A stretch of DNA of 8,500 nucleotides from Clostridia bacterium (lineage in GTDB: Bacteria; Aerophobota; Aerophobia; Aerophobales; AE-B3A): the NCBI GenBank assembly GCA_030610745.1, contig JAUWRC010000060.1, positions 1 through 8,500 on the forward strand, read 5' to 3'. Of this stretch, positions 1-5,494 are shown one piece after another (position 1 is the first letter of the stretch; each line of letters starts with the position of its first letter). Both the position numbers and the translations under genes were made by a program. The notes below the pieces were generated by a model. It saw nothing but the letters and a program-made list of their open reading frames with translations. It had not been told where the DNA came from and searched no databases.

Positions 1-4
1 CTAG

Positions 5-27
5 CCCTCTCCCCAGAGGGGAGAGGG
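5..27. repeat. Perfect GC-rich inverted repeat (10-bp stem, 3-nt loop)
   Basis: CCCTCTCCCC at 5-14 pairs perfectly with GGGGAGAGGG at 18-27 around the loop AGA. It lies 42 bp beyond the stop codon of the minus-strand ATPase. No T-run follows on either strand, so it is not a typical intrinsic terminator. A dispersed genomic hairpin repeat is the more likely reading, which is inference; a transcript-end stabilising role is possible. Confidence 0.6.
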
Positions 28-30
28 AAC

Positions 31-65
31 ACGATATGCGATGTATGAAGTACGATATACTATCT
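31..65. repeat. Degenerate 7-bp tandem repeat
   Basis: Five consecutive heptamers can be read: ACGATAT, GCGATGT, ATGAAGT, ACGATAT, ACTATCT. Two are identical and the others match the consensus at 4 to 5 of 7 positions. The array directly follows the GC-rich hairpin, so the two may form one repeat element. It does not appear to encode anything. Confidence 0.4.
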
Positions 66-68
66 TAA

Positions 69-1079
69 TTATCTTATCCTAGGTTTAGCTCCGAATCTTC
101 TGTGACGGGGATGCTCAAGAGGCATTTTTTTTTCTGCTTTATCCCTTATTTCGTGGCCGGTAAAATGAAGAAAAACATCTTCTAAATTGGGAGTAAGAGT
201 AGCAATACTTTTTATTTTACCCCCATTTTTCTGAATAATATTCATTATCTGGTAGATTGCATTTTCATTCTCTATATATATTTTTAGATTATATTCATTT
301 CTTTGGTTAACCGAAGCCACAGCTTCTAGCTCTTCAATTTCGGAGACTATTTTTGGAGATAGACCAGGTATATTTAACTCAAGAATGGTTTTCCCTTGTT
401 CAGAGATAATATTTTTGAGATTTTGAGGTATGTCCAGGGCGACGATCTTACCTTCATCAATAATCCCGATTCTATCACATAAAAGATCTGCTTCTTGCAT
501 AATGTGAGTAGTAAGGATAATAGTAATTCCCTCTCTATTTATTTCTTTGATAAAATCTCTGATGGCTCTGGTGGTTTGAGGGTCTAATCCCAGGGTTGGC
601 TCGTCCAAAAAGAGTATTTCCGGCATATTAAGAAGAGCCCTGGCTAGATTTATCCTCTGTTTCATTCCTGTAGAAAATGTACCTGCCAGGTTATTAGCCC
701 ATTTTTCCATTTTTACCAGTTTCAGGAGTTTTTTAGTTCTTTCCAAAATTATTTTTTTGGGGATGTGATTTAGCCGACCAAAGAACTTGAGATTTTCTCT
801 GGCTGTTAGGCGGTCATAGAGGATGATTTTTTCTGCTACCAATCCAATATGCTCTCTTACTTTTGCTGCCCCTCTTACTACTTCAAATCCAGCTACCTTA
901 GCTTGGCCCCAGGTAGGTCTAAGGAGAGTACAAAGCATTTTAATGGTAGTAGTTTTACCAGCCCCATTAGGCCCTAAGAGCCCAAATATCTCTCCTTTTT
1001 TTACACGGAAAGAGATATTATCCACTGCTACCAAATTGTTGAATTTACGAGTAAGGTCATTAACTTCAATAATACTCAT
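69..1079 (-). CDS. ABC-2 type transporter ATP-binding protein (NatA/CcmA-like)
   Basis: Cytoplasmic ATPase subunit expected to power an ABC-2 exporter; the substrate is unknown. Numbering from the ATG at 1079 gives 336 residues. Walker A GPNGAGKTT is at 36-44, the signature is FSTGM at 135-139, Walker B ILFLDE is at 155-160, the D-loop includes GLD at 164-166 and the switch histidine is H192. The Q-loop position carries Glu (E83) instead of Gln, a variant I know from NatA-like proteins. After about residue 215 there is a C-terminal accessory region of DUF4162 type ending in LEDVFLHFTGHE, then an extra basic tail of about 25 residues. A TTG start 7 codons upstream (1100) is possible, but the ATG is preceded by GGAG at 5-6 nt spacing. 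No permease is adjacent inside the window; it would lie left of position 1 or elsewhere. Confidence 0.92.
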   Translation of the reverse strand: MSIIEVNDLTRKFNNLVAVDNISFRVKKGEIFGLLGPNGAGKTTTIKMLCTLLRPTWGQAKVAGFEVVRGAAKVREHIGLVAEKIILYDRLTARENLKFFGRLNHIPKKIILERTKKLLKLVKMEKWANNLAGTFSTGMKQRINLARALLNMPEILFLDEPTLGLDPQTTRAIRDFIKEINREGITIILTTHIMQEADLLCDRIGIIDEGKIVALDIPQNLKNIISEQGKTILELNIPGLSPKIVSEIEELEAVASVNQRNEYNLKIYIENENAIYQIMNIIQKNGGKIKSIATLTPNLEDVFLHFTGHEIRDKAEKKMPLEHPRHRRFGAKPRIR

Positions 1080-1117
1080 CGGTTCTCCAATTCTTGCCAA
1101 CCATTATTCAGTTATTT

Positions 1118-1145
1118 ATTATACTTATTTTTGAGAATACCGCAA
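1118..1145 (-). promoter_or_regulatory. Putative sigma70-like promoter for the minus-strand ATPase
   Basis: On the minus strand TTGCGG (1145-1140) and a perfect TATAAT (1123-1118) are 16 bp apart, about 39 nt upstream of the ATG at 1079. The -10 box is strong and the -35 is only partly conserved. A second possible -35, TTGACT, lies too far upstream (21 bp spacing). Confidence 0.45.
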
Positions 1146-1165
1146 GTCAAAGTTAGGAAAAAGTT

Positions 1166-1195
1166 ACCGGTTACAGAAAGCTTTATTTCTTCCAG
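1166..1195 (+). pseudogene. 30-nt fossil of a relE-like toxin gene
   Basis: Positions 1166-1191 are identical over 26 nt to 2586-2611 inside the intact toxin gene. With one mismatch at 1192 the match extends to 30 nt. In the toxin frame it reads TGYRKLYFFQ, the same residues as in the intact protein. A TAG lies 4 codons upstream of this stretch and a TAA 5 codons after it, and the flanks do not resemble the toxin. It is therefore a non-functional fragment of a related toxin gene or a short recombination trace. Confidence 0.6.
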
Positions 1196-1244
1196 TTTGA
1201 TATTACACGTTAAACTCTTTTTTTTCGAGAGGATGCGTTTGCTC

Positions 1245-1272
1245 TTGTTTGATTAAGATTTTGGTATATAAT
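1245..1272 (+). promoter_or_regulatory. Putative promoter for the YbjQ-domain gene
   Basis: TTGTTT at 1245-1250 and a perfect TATAAT at 1267-1272 are 16 bp apart. The start codon at 1418 would give a leader of about 140 nt. The rest of 1101-1417 contains the divergent minus-strand promoter and the relE fossil. I see no other gene in that stretch. Confidence 0.4.
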
Positions 1273-1417
1273 AAAGTCCTATAGCTCAAATAAAGTTAGA
1301 AAGAGAAAATACAAGAATCAAAAAAGTAGCGGCAAGGAATGGTTTTAGGAGGTGGCGAAATTTGTAAGGATATTCACGGAACTGAATTAAAAATCTTTAC
1401 GAAAGGAGAAGAAAACT

Positions 1418-1978
1418 ATGAAGATAATTCGGACAGTTGGCTCGTTGGCTTTTGTAGTTGGGTTCTTTACGGCGATATTTGCCGGGGTACCCTGGTACAT
1501 TTATCACGATCCTGTTTTGCCCTGGTGGCTCAAGGGCGCGGTTTACTGCCTTTTAGGTGGTGTCTTGCTGGTCTTACTGACAGTGGCTGTCGAACAGCGG
1601 AAAGACAAAGCCTCAGAAAAGGAACTTCCATCCGATGAATCCCCGTCTCGGATATTGCTCCAGAATTCTGCAGAAATCCCCGGTCGCAAGATTACCGAGA
1701 TTTTAGGTTTAGTCAAGGGGCACACTATCTTTGCTATCTGGATGGGAAGGGACCTTTCTGCCATGGTGCGACTGCTTCTTGGCGGCGAGCTGGTTGAGTA
1801 TACGGAGATGATGGGACGGGCCCGCAAAATCGCTGTTGGTCGGATGACAGCTCAGGCTGAAGAACTGGGAGCTGACGCGATTATTAATGTTCGTTTCATG
1901 ACTACCAGTGTCATCGGCAGTGCTGCTGAGCTTTTAGCCTACGGTACAGCCGTCAAGCTCAGTAAGCCGGCTAGCTGA
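1418..1978 (+). CDS. Membrane-anchored YbjQ/UPF0145 (heavy-metal-binding-like) protein
   Basis: 186 residues. Two hydrophobic segments (about 7-28 and 38-58) should form an N-terminal membrane hairpin. A charged linker (about 60-80) follows, then a YbjQ-type domain from about 83 to 183. Landmarks of that family are the GRKITEILG entry, the MVRLLLGGE helix, the ARKIAVGRM segment, AEELGADAIINVRF, and the closing AYGTAVKL strand. Known family members are small oligomeric dodecin-like folds of unclear function; 'heavy-metal binding' is a database name, not a demonstrated role. Most YbjQ proteins are about 105 residues and soluble, so the membrane anchor is an addition. AGGAG at 1404-1408, 9 nt before the ATG, supports the start. 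G+C is visibly higher than in neighbours (27/60 and 35/60 in two sampled lines, against 16-17/60 in sampled lines of the 5.5-7.4 kb cassette), which may reflect different ancestry. It appears to be transcribed alone. Confidence 0.85.
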   Translation: MKIIRTVGSLAFVVGFFTAIFAGVPWYIYHDPVLPWWLKGAVYCLLGGVLLVLLTVAVEQRKDKASEKELPSDESPSRILLQNSAEIPGRKITEILGLVKGHTIFAIWMGRDLSAMVRLLLGGELVEYTEMMGRARKIAVGRMTAQAEELGADAIINVRFMTTSVIGSAAELLAYGTAVKLSKPAS

Positions 1979-2066
1979 GGAACAAAGCGGATGAATCCAT
2001 AGAAAGTCTCGTGAAATGATATTCGCAATGTATTTAACTCTTTCCGAAATGACTATCGCGATATCC

Positions 2067-2095
2067 TTGACACTTCACAAAATATGTAGTATAAT
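2067..2095 (+). promoter_or_regulatory. Consensus sigma70 promoter of the TA operon
   Basis: TTGACA at 2067-2072 and TATAAT at 2090-2095 are separated by exactly 17 bp, a perfect match to the housekeeping consensus. The antitoxin start codon (2153) is 58 nt past the -10 box. A 10-bp palindrome TATCGCGATA (2054-2063) lies just upstream of the -35. A second TATAAT at 2113-2118 has no good -35. Confidence 0.8.
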
Positions 2096-2126
2096 TCATA
2101 TAAAAAGCTAGTTATAATACATATTT
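2080..2126. promoter_or_regulatory. Probable autoregulatory operator (17-bp imperfect inverted repeat)
   Basis: The left arm 2080-2096 and the reverse complement of the right arm 2110-2126 agree at 15 of 17 positions, with a 13-nt spacer. The left arm covers the -10 box of the consensus promoter and the right arm lies over the likely transcription start region. Phd/YefM antitoxins and their toxin complexes are known to repress their own operons at such inverted repeats, so this is the best candidate operator. The arm centres are about 30 bp apart, close to three helical turns. Confidence 0.6.
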
Positions 2127-2152
2127 AAATACGTAAAAAGGGGGTAATGATA

Positions 2153-2443
2153 ATGGGCATAACTTTCGAAAAGAAACAAATTGTAAGTAGCACAGAGCTA
2201 ATTCGTTCCTTTGGAAAATATTTAAAGAGCGAAGTAGGAGATCACGACATTTTTATATTTAAACGTAATACTCCTGAAGCAGTATTAGTCGCATATAAAC
2301 GCTATGAGAAAATGAAAAACCAACTGGAAGAGTTAAAAGACTTGCTTGAACATGTAGCTATTCACGAGATAGTTGAGCAAAGAGAAAAGAGTCCTGCGAA
2401 AAAGATCTCTCTAGACCACCTAAAGAAAAAATATGACCTATAA
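2153..2443 (+). CDS. Type II antitoxin, Phd/YefM family
   Basis: Labile antitoxin expected to bind and neutralise the RelE-like toxin encoded next and to repress the operon. 96 residues from the ATG at 2153. The N-terminal half has the Phd/YefM layout: a strand (GITFEKKQIVSS), a helix (TELIRSFGKYLKSE), then strands around DIFIFKRN and PEAVLVAYKRYEKM. This part dimerises and binds DNA in the family. The charged C-terminal half from about residue 48 should be the flexible toxin-wrapping region. An ATG two codons upstream (2147) is only 2 nt from the run of five G (2140-2144). The ATG at 2153 is 8 nt away and is preferred. The gene overlaps the toxin start by 11 nt, which suggests translational coupling. 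Confidence 0.88.
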   Translation: MGITFEKKQIVSSTELIRSFGKYLKSEVGDHDIFIFKRNTPEAVLVAYKRYEKMKNQLEELKDLLEHVAIHEIVEQREKSPAKKISLDHLKKKYDL

Positions 2444-2744
2444 TCTAACCTGGAAACCCGAAGCTGAGCAAGAATTTGAGCAGCTTGATCATTCTGTCAA
2501 AAAACATGCTTTTACTCAATTTAGAAAGTTAAGTAAATCTCCCCAATTGGGACTGCCTTTGGGAAAGAAGGCAGGAGTAGACCTCACCGGTTACAGAAAG
2601 CTTTATTTCTTTCAGAAAAAATATAGAATTGTCTATAAAATTGATGGAAAGAATAAAGAAATGATTATCTTTGCTGTTGGCAAACGTGAAGATATGAAAG
2701 TCTATCTGGAACTCGTTAAAAGATTAGAATCTCGCCTAAGATAA
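2433..2744 (+). CDS. Type II toxin, RelE/ParE superfamily
   Basis: 103 residues, the usual length for the family. RelE-type toxins cleave mRNA in the ribosomal A site; ParE relatives poison gyrase. The pattern here looks closer to RelE. Landmarks are the N-terminal strand plus helices (YNLTWKPEAEQEFEQL), a basic loop GKKAGVDLTGYRKLYF (44-59), the strand YRIVYKI (64-70), then IIFAVGKRED (78-87) and Y91. R65, R85 and Y91 fall where RelE homologues have RNA-contacting or catalytic residues, which is inferred from family pattern only. No frameshift or truncation is seen, so it should be active. Translation starts inside the antitoxin gene (ATGACCTATAA overlap) with only a weak Shine-Dalgarno, as expected for coupled toxin synthesis. 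Part of this gene (2586-2615) is duplicated as a fossil at 1166-1195. No clear terminator separates it from the ATPase gene at 2814. Confidence 0.88.
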   Translation: MTYNLTWKPEAEQEFEQLDHSVKKHAFTQFRKLSKSPQLGLPLGKKAGVDLTGYRKLYFFQKKYRIVYKIDGKNKEMIIFAVGKREDMKVYLELVKRLESRLR

Positions 2745-2813
2745 CTATCCTATCATCGATCTTCTGTGGATAGGCATCGAAAATTGAGAATTTTGCCAAA
2801 GGAGTGAAGGAAA

Positions 2814-3536
2814 ATGGATAAAGCCATAGAAGTTAGCAATTTGATAAAAGATTACGGAACTCTTAGAGCCATTAAGGGGCTTTCTTTTCAGGTAGAGGGG
2901 GGAGAGATTTTTGGACTCATAGGGCCAAACGGAGCTGGAAAAACCACGGCCTTGCGAGTTATCTCTACGTTACTACAGGTAACCTCTGGCAGCGTAAAGA
3001 TTTTTGGCTATGATGTTACCAGGCAGGCTGATAAGGTCCGAGAATGTATTAGCTATCTTCCCGAGGAAGCCGGTGCCTACAAGAACCTATCCGGAAAAGA
3101 TTATCTGGAGTTTATGGCAGGATTTTATTCGGAGAATAGCCAGGAAAAGAAAAATATAGCAGAAAAGGGAGTAAAGATAGCCAGTCTGGATGAGCGAATA
3201 AAAGATAAAGTGAGCACTTACAGTAAAGGAATGACTAGAAGGCTGCTTTTAGCCCGAGCTCTGATGGTAAACCCCAGATTAGCTATTCTCGATGAGCCAA
3301 CTTCAGGTCTGGATGTAATAAACTCCCACGAGATAAGAAGATTGATTAAAAGCTTTGCCAAGAATGGCACTACGGTCTTATTATCTTCTCACAATATGCT
3401 GGAGGTGGAATTTCTCTGTGACAGAATTTCCTTAATAGACAAAGGATTAGTACTAGAAACTGGCTCTCCTAAAGAATTAAAAGATAAATACCAGGCCCAG
3501 AATATAGAAGAGGTATTTATGGAGGTAGTCAAATGA
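2814..3536 (+). CDS. ABC-2 type transporter ATP-binding protein (NatA-like), cassette 1
   Basis: ATPase partner of the permease that follows; the two reading frames overlap by ATGA (3533-3536), so they are translated as a unit. 240 residues, a single nucleotide-binding domain with a short C-terminus. Walker A GPNGAGKTT is at 37-45, the Q-loop position is Glu (E84 in LPEE), the signature is YSKGM at 136-140, Walker B LAILDE ends at E161, the D-loop is SGLD (164-167) and the switch histidine is H193. The LPEE Q-loop and non-LSGGQ signature are typical of NatA-like export ATPases. AAAGGAG at 2798-2804, 9 nt before the ATG, supports the start. The closing IEEVFMEVVK is the usual end of this family. 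The exported substrate cannot be inferred. Confidence 0.93.
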   Translation: MDKAIEVSNLIKDYGTLRAIKGLSFQVEGGEIFGLIGPNGAGKTTALRVISTLLQVTSGSVKIFGYDVTRQADKVRECISYLPEEAGAYKNLSGKDYLEFMAGFYSENSQEKKNIAEKGVKIASLDERIKDKVSTYSKGMTRRLLLARALMVNPRLAILDEPTSGLDVINSHEIRRLIKSFAKNGTTVLLSSHNMLEVEFLCDRISLIDKGLVLETGSPKELKDKYQAQNIEEVFMEVVK

Positions 3537-4810
3537 ACAATTTCTATAACCTTGTTAAAAAAGAGATGAAAGAGCTAATAACCCGGCAAATGATAATTTC
3601 TTTCGTTTTTATGGGAGTTATGTTCGCTATGATGGGAAAATTTATCGGGGGGGTAGAAGAAGAGCAAAAAAAACCGGTAAAGGCAGCAGTTTTGGATCTG
3701 GATAAGACTTTAATTTCAGACAATTTTCTGAAGAATATGGTCCAACAGGAAAATATCCAGATAAATATGATTGATGAAAGTAGTACAGAAAAAGCGCTAG
3801 AGAAAATAGAAGAGAGCGAGATGAAGGCTCTTCTGGTGGTGCCACCAGGATTCGGCAAAAACATTGAAGAGATGAAAGCAGTAGAATTAGAGACCTACTC
3901 CATAGTGAAAGGCTTAAGCATCACTGGAATGCGTGGCGGTTCCCTGCTGGGAATAATAAATAGCATGAATCGACAAATGTCTCTCAATTTCATTCAAGAA
4001 ATTGTACCTGACAAGAGCGCGCAGGACCTACTCTATCCTATAAGAGCAAGTGAGTTCGTGGTAGTGCAAGGCAAAGCTGTCCATGGCAGTCCCGCTATGA
4101 TAGAAGGTCTGGCAATGTCACAGTCGATTATGATTCCGGTTATCTTAATGATGGCAATTATGTATGCCGGGATAATGGTCATAACCTCAATGGGGATGGA
4201 GAAGGAGAATAAGACCCTGGAGACTCTCTTAACCTTACCGGTAAAACGAAAATCCATTGTAGCTGGGAAAATGGCGGGGGCAGCCATAGTTGCCTCGATC
4301 ATGACGGTGGTATATATGATAGGTTTTAGCTATTATATATCCTCATTTACTCCTGGTGCAAGTGGAGCAGCAATGACTGCTGTAAGAGAATTGGGTCTGA
4401 CGATGACTCCCGTAAGTTATTTGCTCCTGGCAGTTTCTCTCTTTCTAGCTATCCTTGTCGCTCTTTCTCTATCCATGATCCTGGGATTATTTGCTCAGGA
4501 TGCAAGAAGTGCTCAAGTGATGAATATGCCCATAGTATTACTGGTAATGTTCCCTTTCTTTGTCTCAATGTTTAAGGATATAGGAAATCTTCCCCTTGTC
4601 CTTAAAATTATTCTCTATCTCATCCCCTTTTCTCATCCTACTATCGCTGCCAAAGCCCTCATCTTTCATAACTACCTTCCCGTAATCGGAGGTATGATTT
4701 ATATGGGCGTGTTCGCCGCGGTAGTAATGTATATTTGTGTGCGTATATTTAACACTGATAAGGTATTGACGGCACGCTTTTCCTTTAAGAGACTAAGAAA
4801 GAGAGTGTAG
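3533..4810 (+). CDS. ABC-2 type transporter permease (NatB-like), cassette 1
   Basis: 425-residue integral membrane subunit expected to form an export channel with the ATPase encoded just upstream. There is a cytoplasmic amphipathic start, one membrane segment at about 20-38, and a large extracytoplasmic domain (about 40-195). Five or six further membrane segments follow, from about 197-219 through 383-405. After the second segment comes EKENKTLETLLTLPVKRKS (about 222-241), the cytoplasmic coupling helix motif typical of ABC-2 permeases that contact the ATPase. The tail is strongly basic. The architecture matches the ABC2_membrane_3 group, which includes the sodium exporter NatB, but that does not prove a sodium substrate. 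The gene ends with TAG and only degenerate coding traces follow. Confidence 0.9.
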   Translation: MNNFYNLVKKEMKELITRQMIISFVFMGVMFAMMGKFIGGVEEEQKKPVKAAVLDLDKTLISDNFLKNMVQQENIQINMIDESSTEKALEKIEESEMKALLVVPPGFGKNIEEMKAVELETYSIVKGLSITGMRGGSLLGIINSMNRQMSLNFIQEIVPDKSAQDLLYPIRASEFVVVQGKAVHGSPAMIEGLAMSQSIMIPVILMMAIMYAGIMVITSMGMEKENKTLETLLTLPVKRKSIVAGKMAGAAIVASIMTVVYMIGFSYYISSFTPGASGAAMTAVRELGLTMTPVSYLLLAVSLFLAILVALSLSMILGLFAQDARSAQVMNMPIVLLVMFPFFVSMFKDIGNLPLVLKIILYLIPFSHPTIAAKALIFHNYLPVIGGMIYMGVFAAVVMYICVRIFNTDKVLTARFSFKRLRKRV

Positions 4811-4811
4811 A

Positions 4812-5060
4812 CAATGCGCAGAGAGGAACATTTCAAATCTTAATCATCTGTTTATTGAAGGCGAGGGCAAAAGCAGGCCAGCCGAATATCAAACGCCTGG
4901 CCATGTAGCAGAGATTGTCGTTGATGATATTGCTCATTGGACAAAGAAACAAAGCTGGATACCCCTAACAACCCTCATGATTGTGATAGGTATAGCACTA
5001 GTACTAGGAATTATAGTTCTTGCATACTGGATAGGTAGGAGAAAGAAAAGATCGGGTTAG
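4812..5060 (+). pseudogene. Remnant of a C-terminally membrane-anchored protein
   Basis: A reading frame opens just after a TAA at 4794-4796 and runs to TAG at 5058-5060 with no ATG, GTG or TTG before an internal ATG at 4977. The readable part includes LFIEGEGKSRPAEYQTPGH, then about 20 polar residues (AEIVVDDIAHWTKKQSW). A strong membrane segment of about 22 residues follows (LMIVIGIALVLGIIVLAYWIG) and the end is basic (RRKKRSG). That is the layout of the C-terminal end of a surface protein with a single anchor. The missing start suggests the 5' part was lost, perhaps a third gene of cassette 1. An ATG at 4814, 4 nt after the permease stop, begins a 9-codon frame that would need a +1 shift to join. 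The family is not recognised. Confidence 0.4.
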
Positions 5061-5063
5061 AAA

Positions 5064-5237
5064 ATGTCTCTAGGTTCAGATTTCTTAGGACGTGGACTTA
5101 AATACACCAAGTTCAAATGTCCTTATCGCAAGTGTGCAATTGAAATATCATGGAAAAGAAAATTTGGCTTTTTAGCTCCCGTTGGTATACATTTTTGGAC
5201 AGATGTGGTACGGCACGTTATTTGGGGAGTGGTTTAG
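5064..5237 (+). CDS. Possible small protein or gene fragment with a CPYRKC motif
   Basis: 57 codons from ATG to TAG, in the same frame as the preceding remnant (TAG at 5058-5060). The protein has a CPYRKC motif near residues 19-24, then basic residues and a hydrophobic, aromatic stretch (FGFLAPVGIHFWTDVV). Two cysteines four apart could be half of a zinc site, but no second pair is visible. No good Shine-Dalgarno precedes the ATG. A competing frame starting at 5150 is also open, so coding is uncertain. I do not recognise a family; it is as likely a decayed fragment as a working gene. Confidence 0.22.
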   Translation: MSLGSDFLGRGLKYTKFKCPYRKCAIEISWKRKFGFLAPVGIHFWTDVVRHVIWGVV

Positions 5238-5408
5238 TTTTACAATTGTGGCATAAATGCCACCGCTACAAATCAGATGGATCCGAGCGATACTATACGC
5301 TACGCGCTATATTTAGCAGTGACAGAAGAAAATTGGCTAAATAGCCAAAGCTATTTACCCGAGCATATTAACTCGGGAAATTGTCCTAAGGCATATCTTG
5401 TGATATAA
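5238..5408 (+). pseudogene. Continuation of the same open frame after an amber codon
   Basis: After the TAG at 5235-5237 the same frame stays open for 56 codons to TAA at 5406-5408. Residues include QMDPSDTIRYALYLAVTE followed by ENWLNSQSYLPEH, which look protein-like but match no family I recognise. Only one internal ATG (5277) is present and no ribosome binding site is evident. It is best treated as a possible fragment of a decayed gene. The two hairpins at 5338-5377 lie inside it, and the promoter for cassette 2 overlaps its end. Confidence 0.2.
5338..5377 (+). other. Two adjacent perfect hairpins
   Basis: TAAATAGC (5338-5345) pairs perfectly with GCTATTTA (5350-5357) around CAAA. Immediately after, CCCGAG (5358-5363) pairs perfectly with CTCGGG (5372-5377) around an 8-nt loop. 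The stems are contiguous and could stack. No T-run follows (GAAATTG), so neither is a standard intrinsic terminator. They lie just upstream of the cassette 2 promoter. Confidence 0.5.
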
Positions 5409-5409
5409 T
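5381..5409 (+). promoter_or_regulatory. Putative promoter for cassette 2
   Basis: TTGTCC at 5381-5386 and TATAAT at 5404-5409 are 17 bp apart. The -10 is perfect and the -35 matches at 4 of 6 positions. The start codon at 5495 lies 85 nt downstream, leaving room for a structured leader. Confidence 0.5.
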
Positions 5410-5474
5410 ATGATAAATTTGTTGAATGAGAAAGATTATGTCTTCATAAGTTTGGCAACAGTCCGTTAGGGGGC

Positions 5475-5493
5475 ATAACTTGAGGTAAGTTAT
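5475..5493 (+). promoter_or_regulatory. Hairpin presenting the Shine-Dalgarno of cassette 2 in its loop
   Basis: ATAACTT (5475-5481) and AAGTTAT (5487-5493) form a perfect 7-bp stem. The 5-nt loop is GAGGT (5482-5486), which is the Shine-Dalgarno itself. The stem ends one base before the ATG at 5495. The stem is AT-rich and modest in stability. Structure in RNA and any regulatory effect are inferred. Confidence 0.5.
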
Positions 5494-5494
5494 C

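Noticed and set aside
823..1134. Plus-strand frame antisense to the first ATPase
   Set aside because: It mirrors the Walker A region of a clear NatA-like ATPase. Long antisense frames are common over such genes.
1339..1638. Open frame of 99 codons overlapping the start of the YbjQ gene
   Set aside because: It lies out of frame across a clear YbjQ-domain gene with a good ribosome binding site, and its translation resembles nothing known.
2750..2794. Hairpins after the toxin gene (CCTATC/GATAGG and AAAATT-GAG-AATTTT)
   Set aside because: Stems are short or AT-only and no T-run follows, so a terminator between the TA operon and cassette 1 cannot be claimed.
4814..4843. ATG 4 nt after the cassette 1 permease stop opening a 9-codon frame
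   Set aside because: It is too short, and joining it to the downstream remnant would need a +1 shift at a site that is not a known shift signal.
5150..5344. 64-codon frame (MEKKIWLF...) in the degenerate region
   Set aside because: It has no ribosome binding site and no recognisable motif, and it competes with another open frame that continues the upstream remnant.
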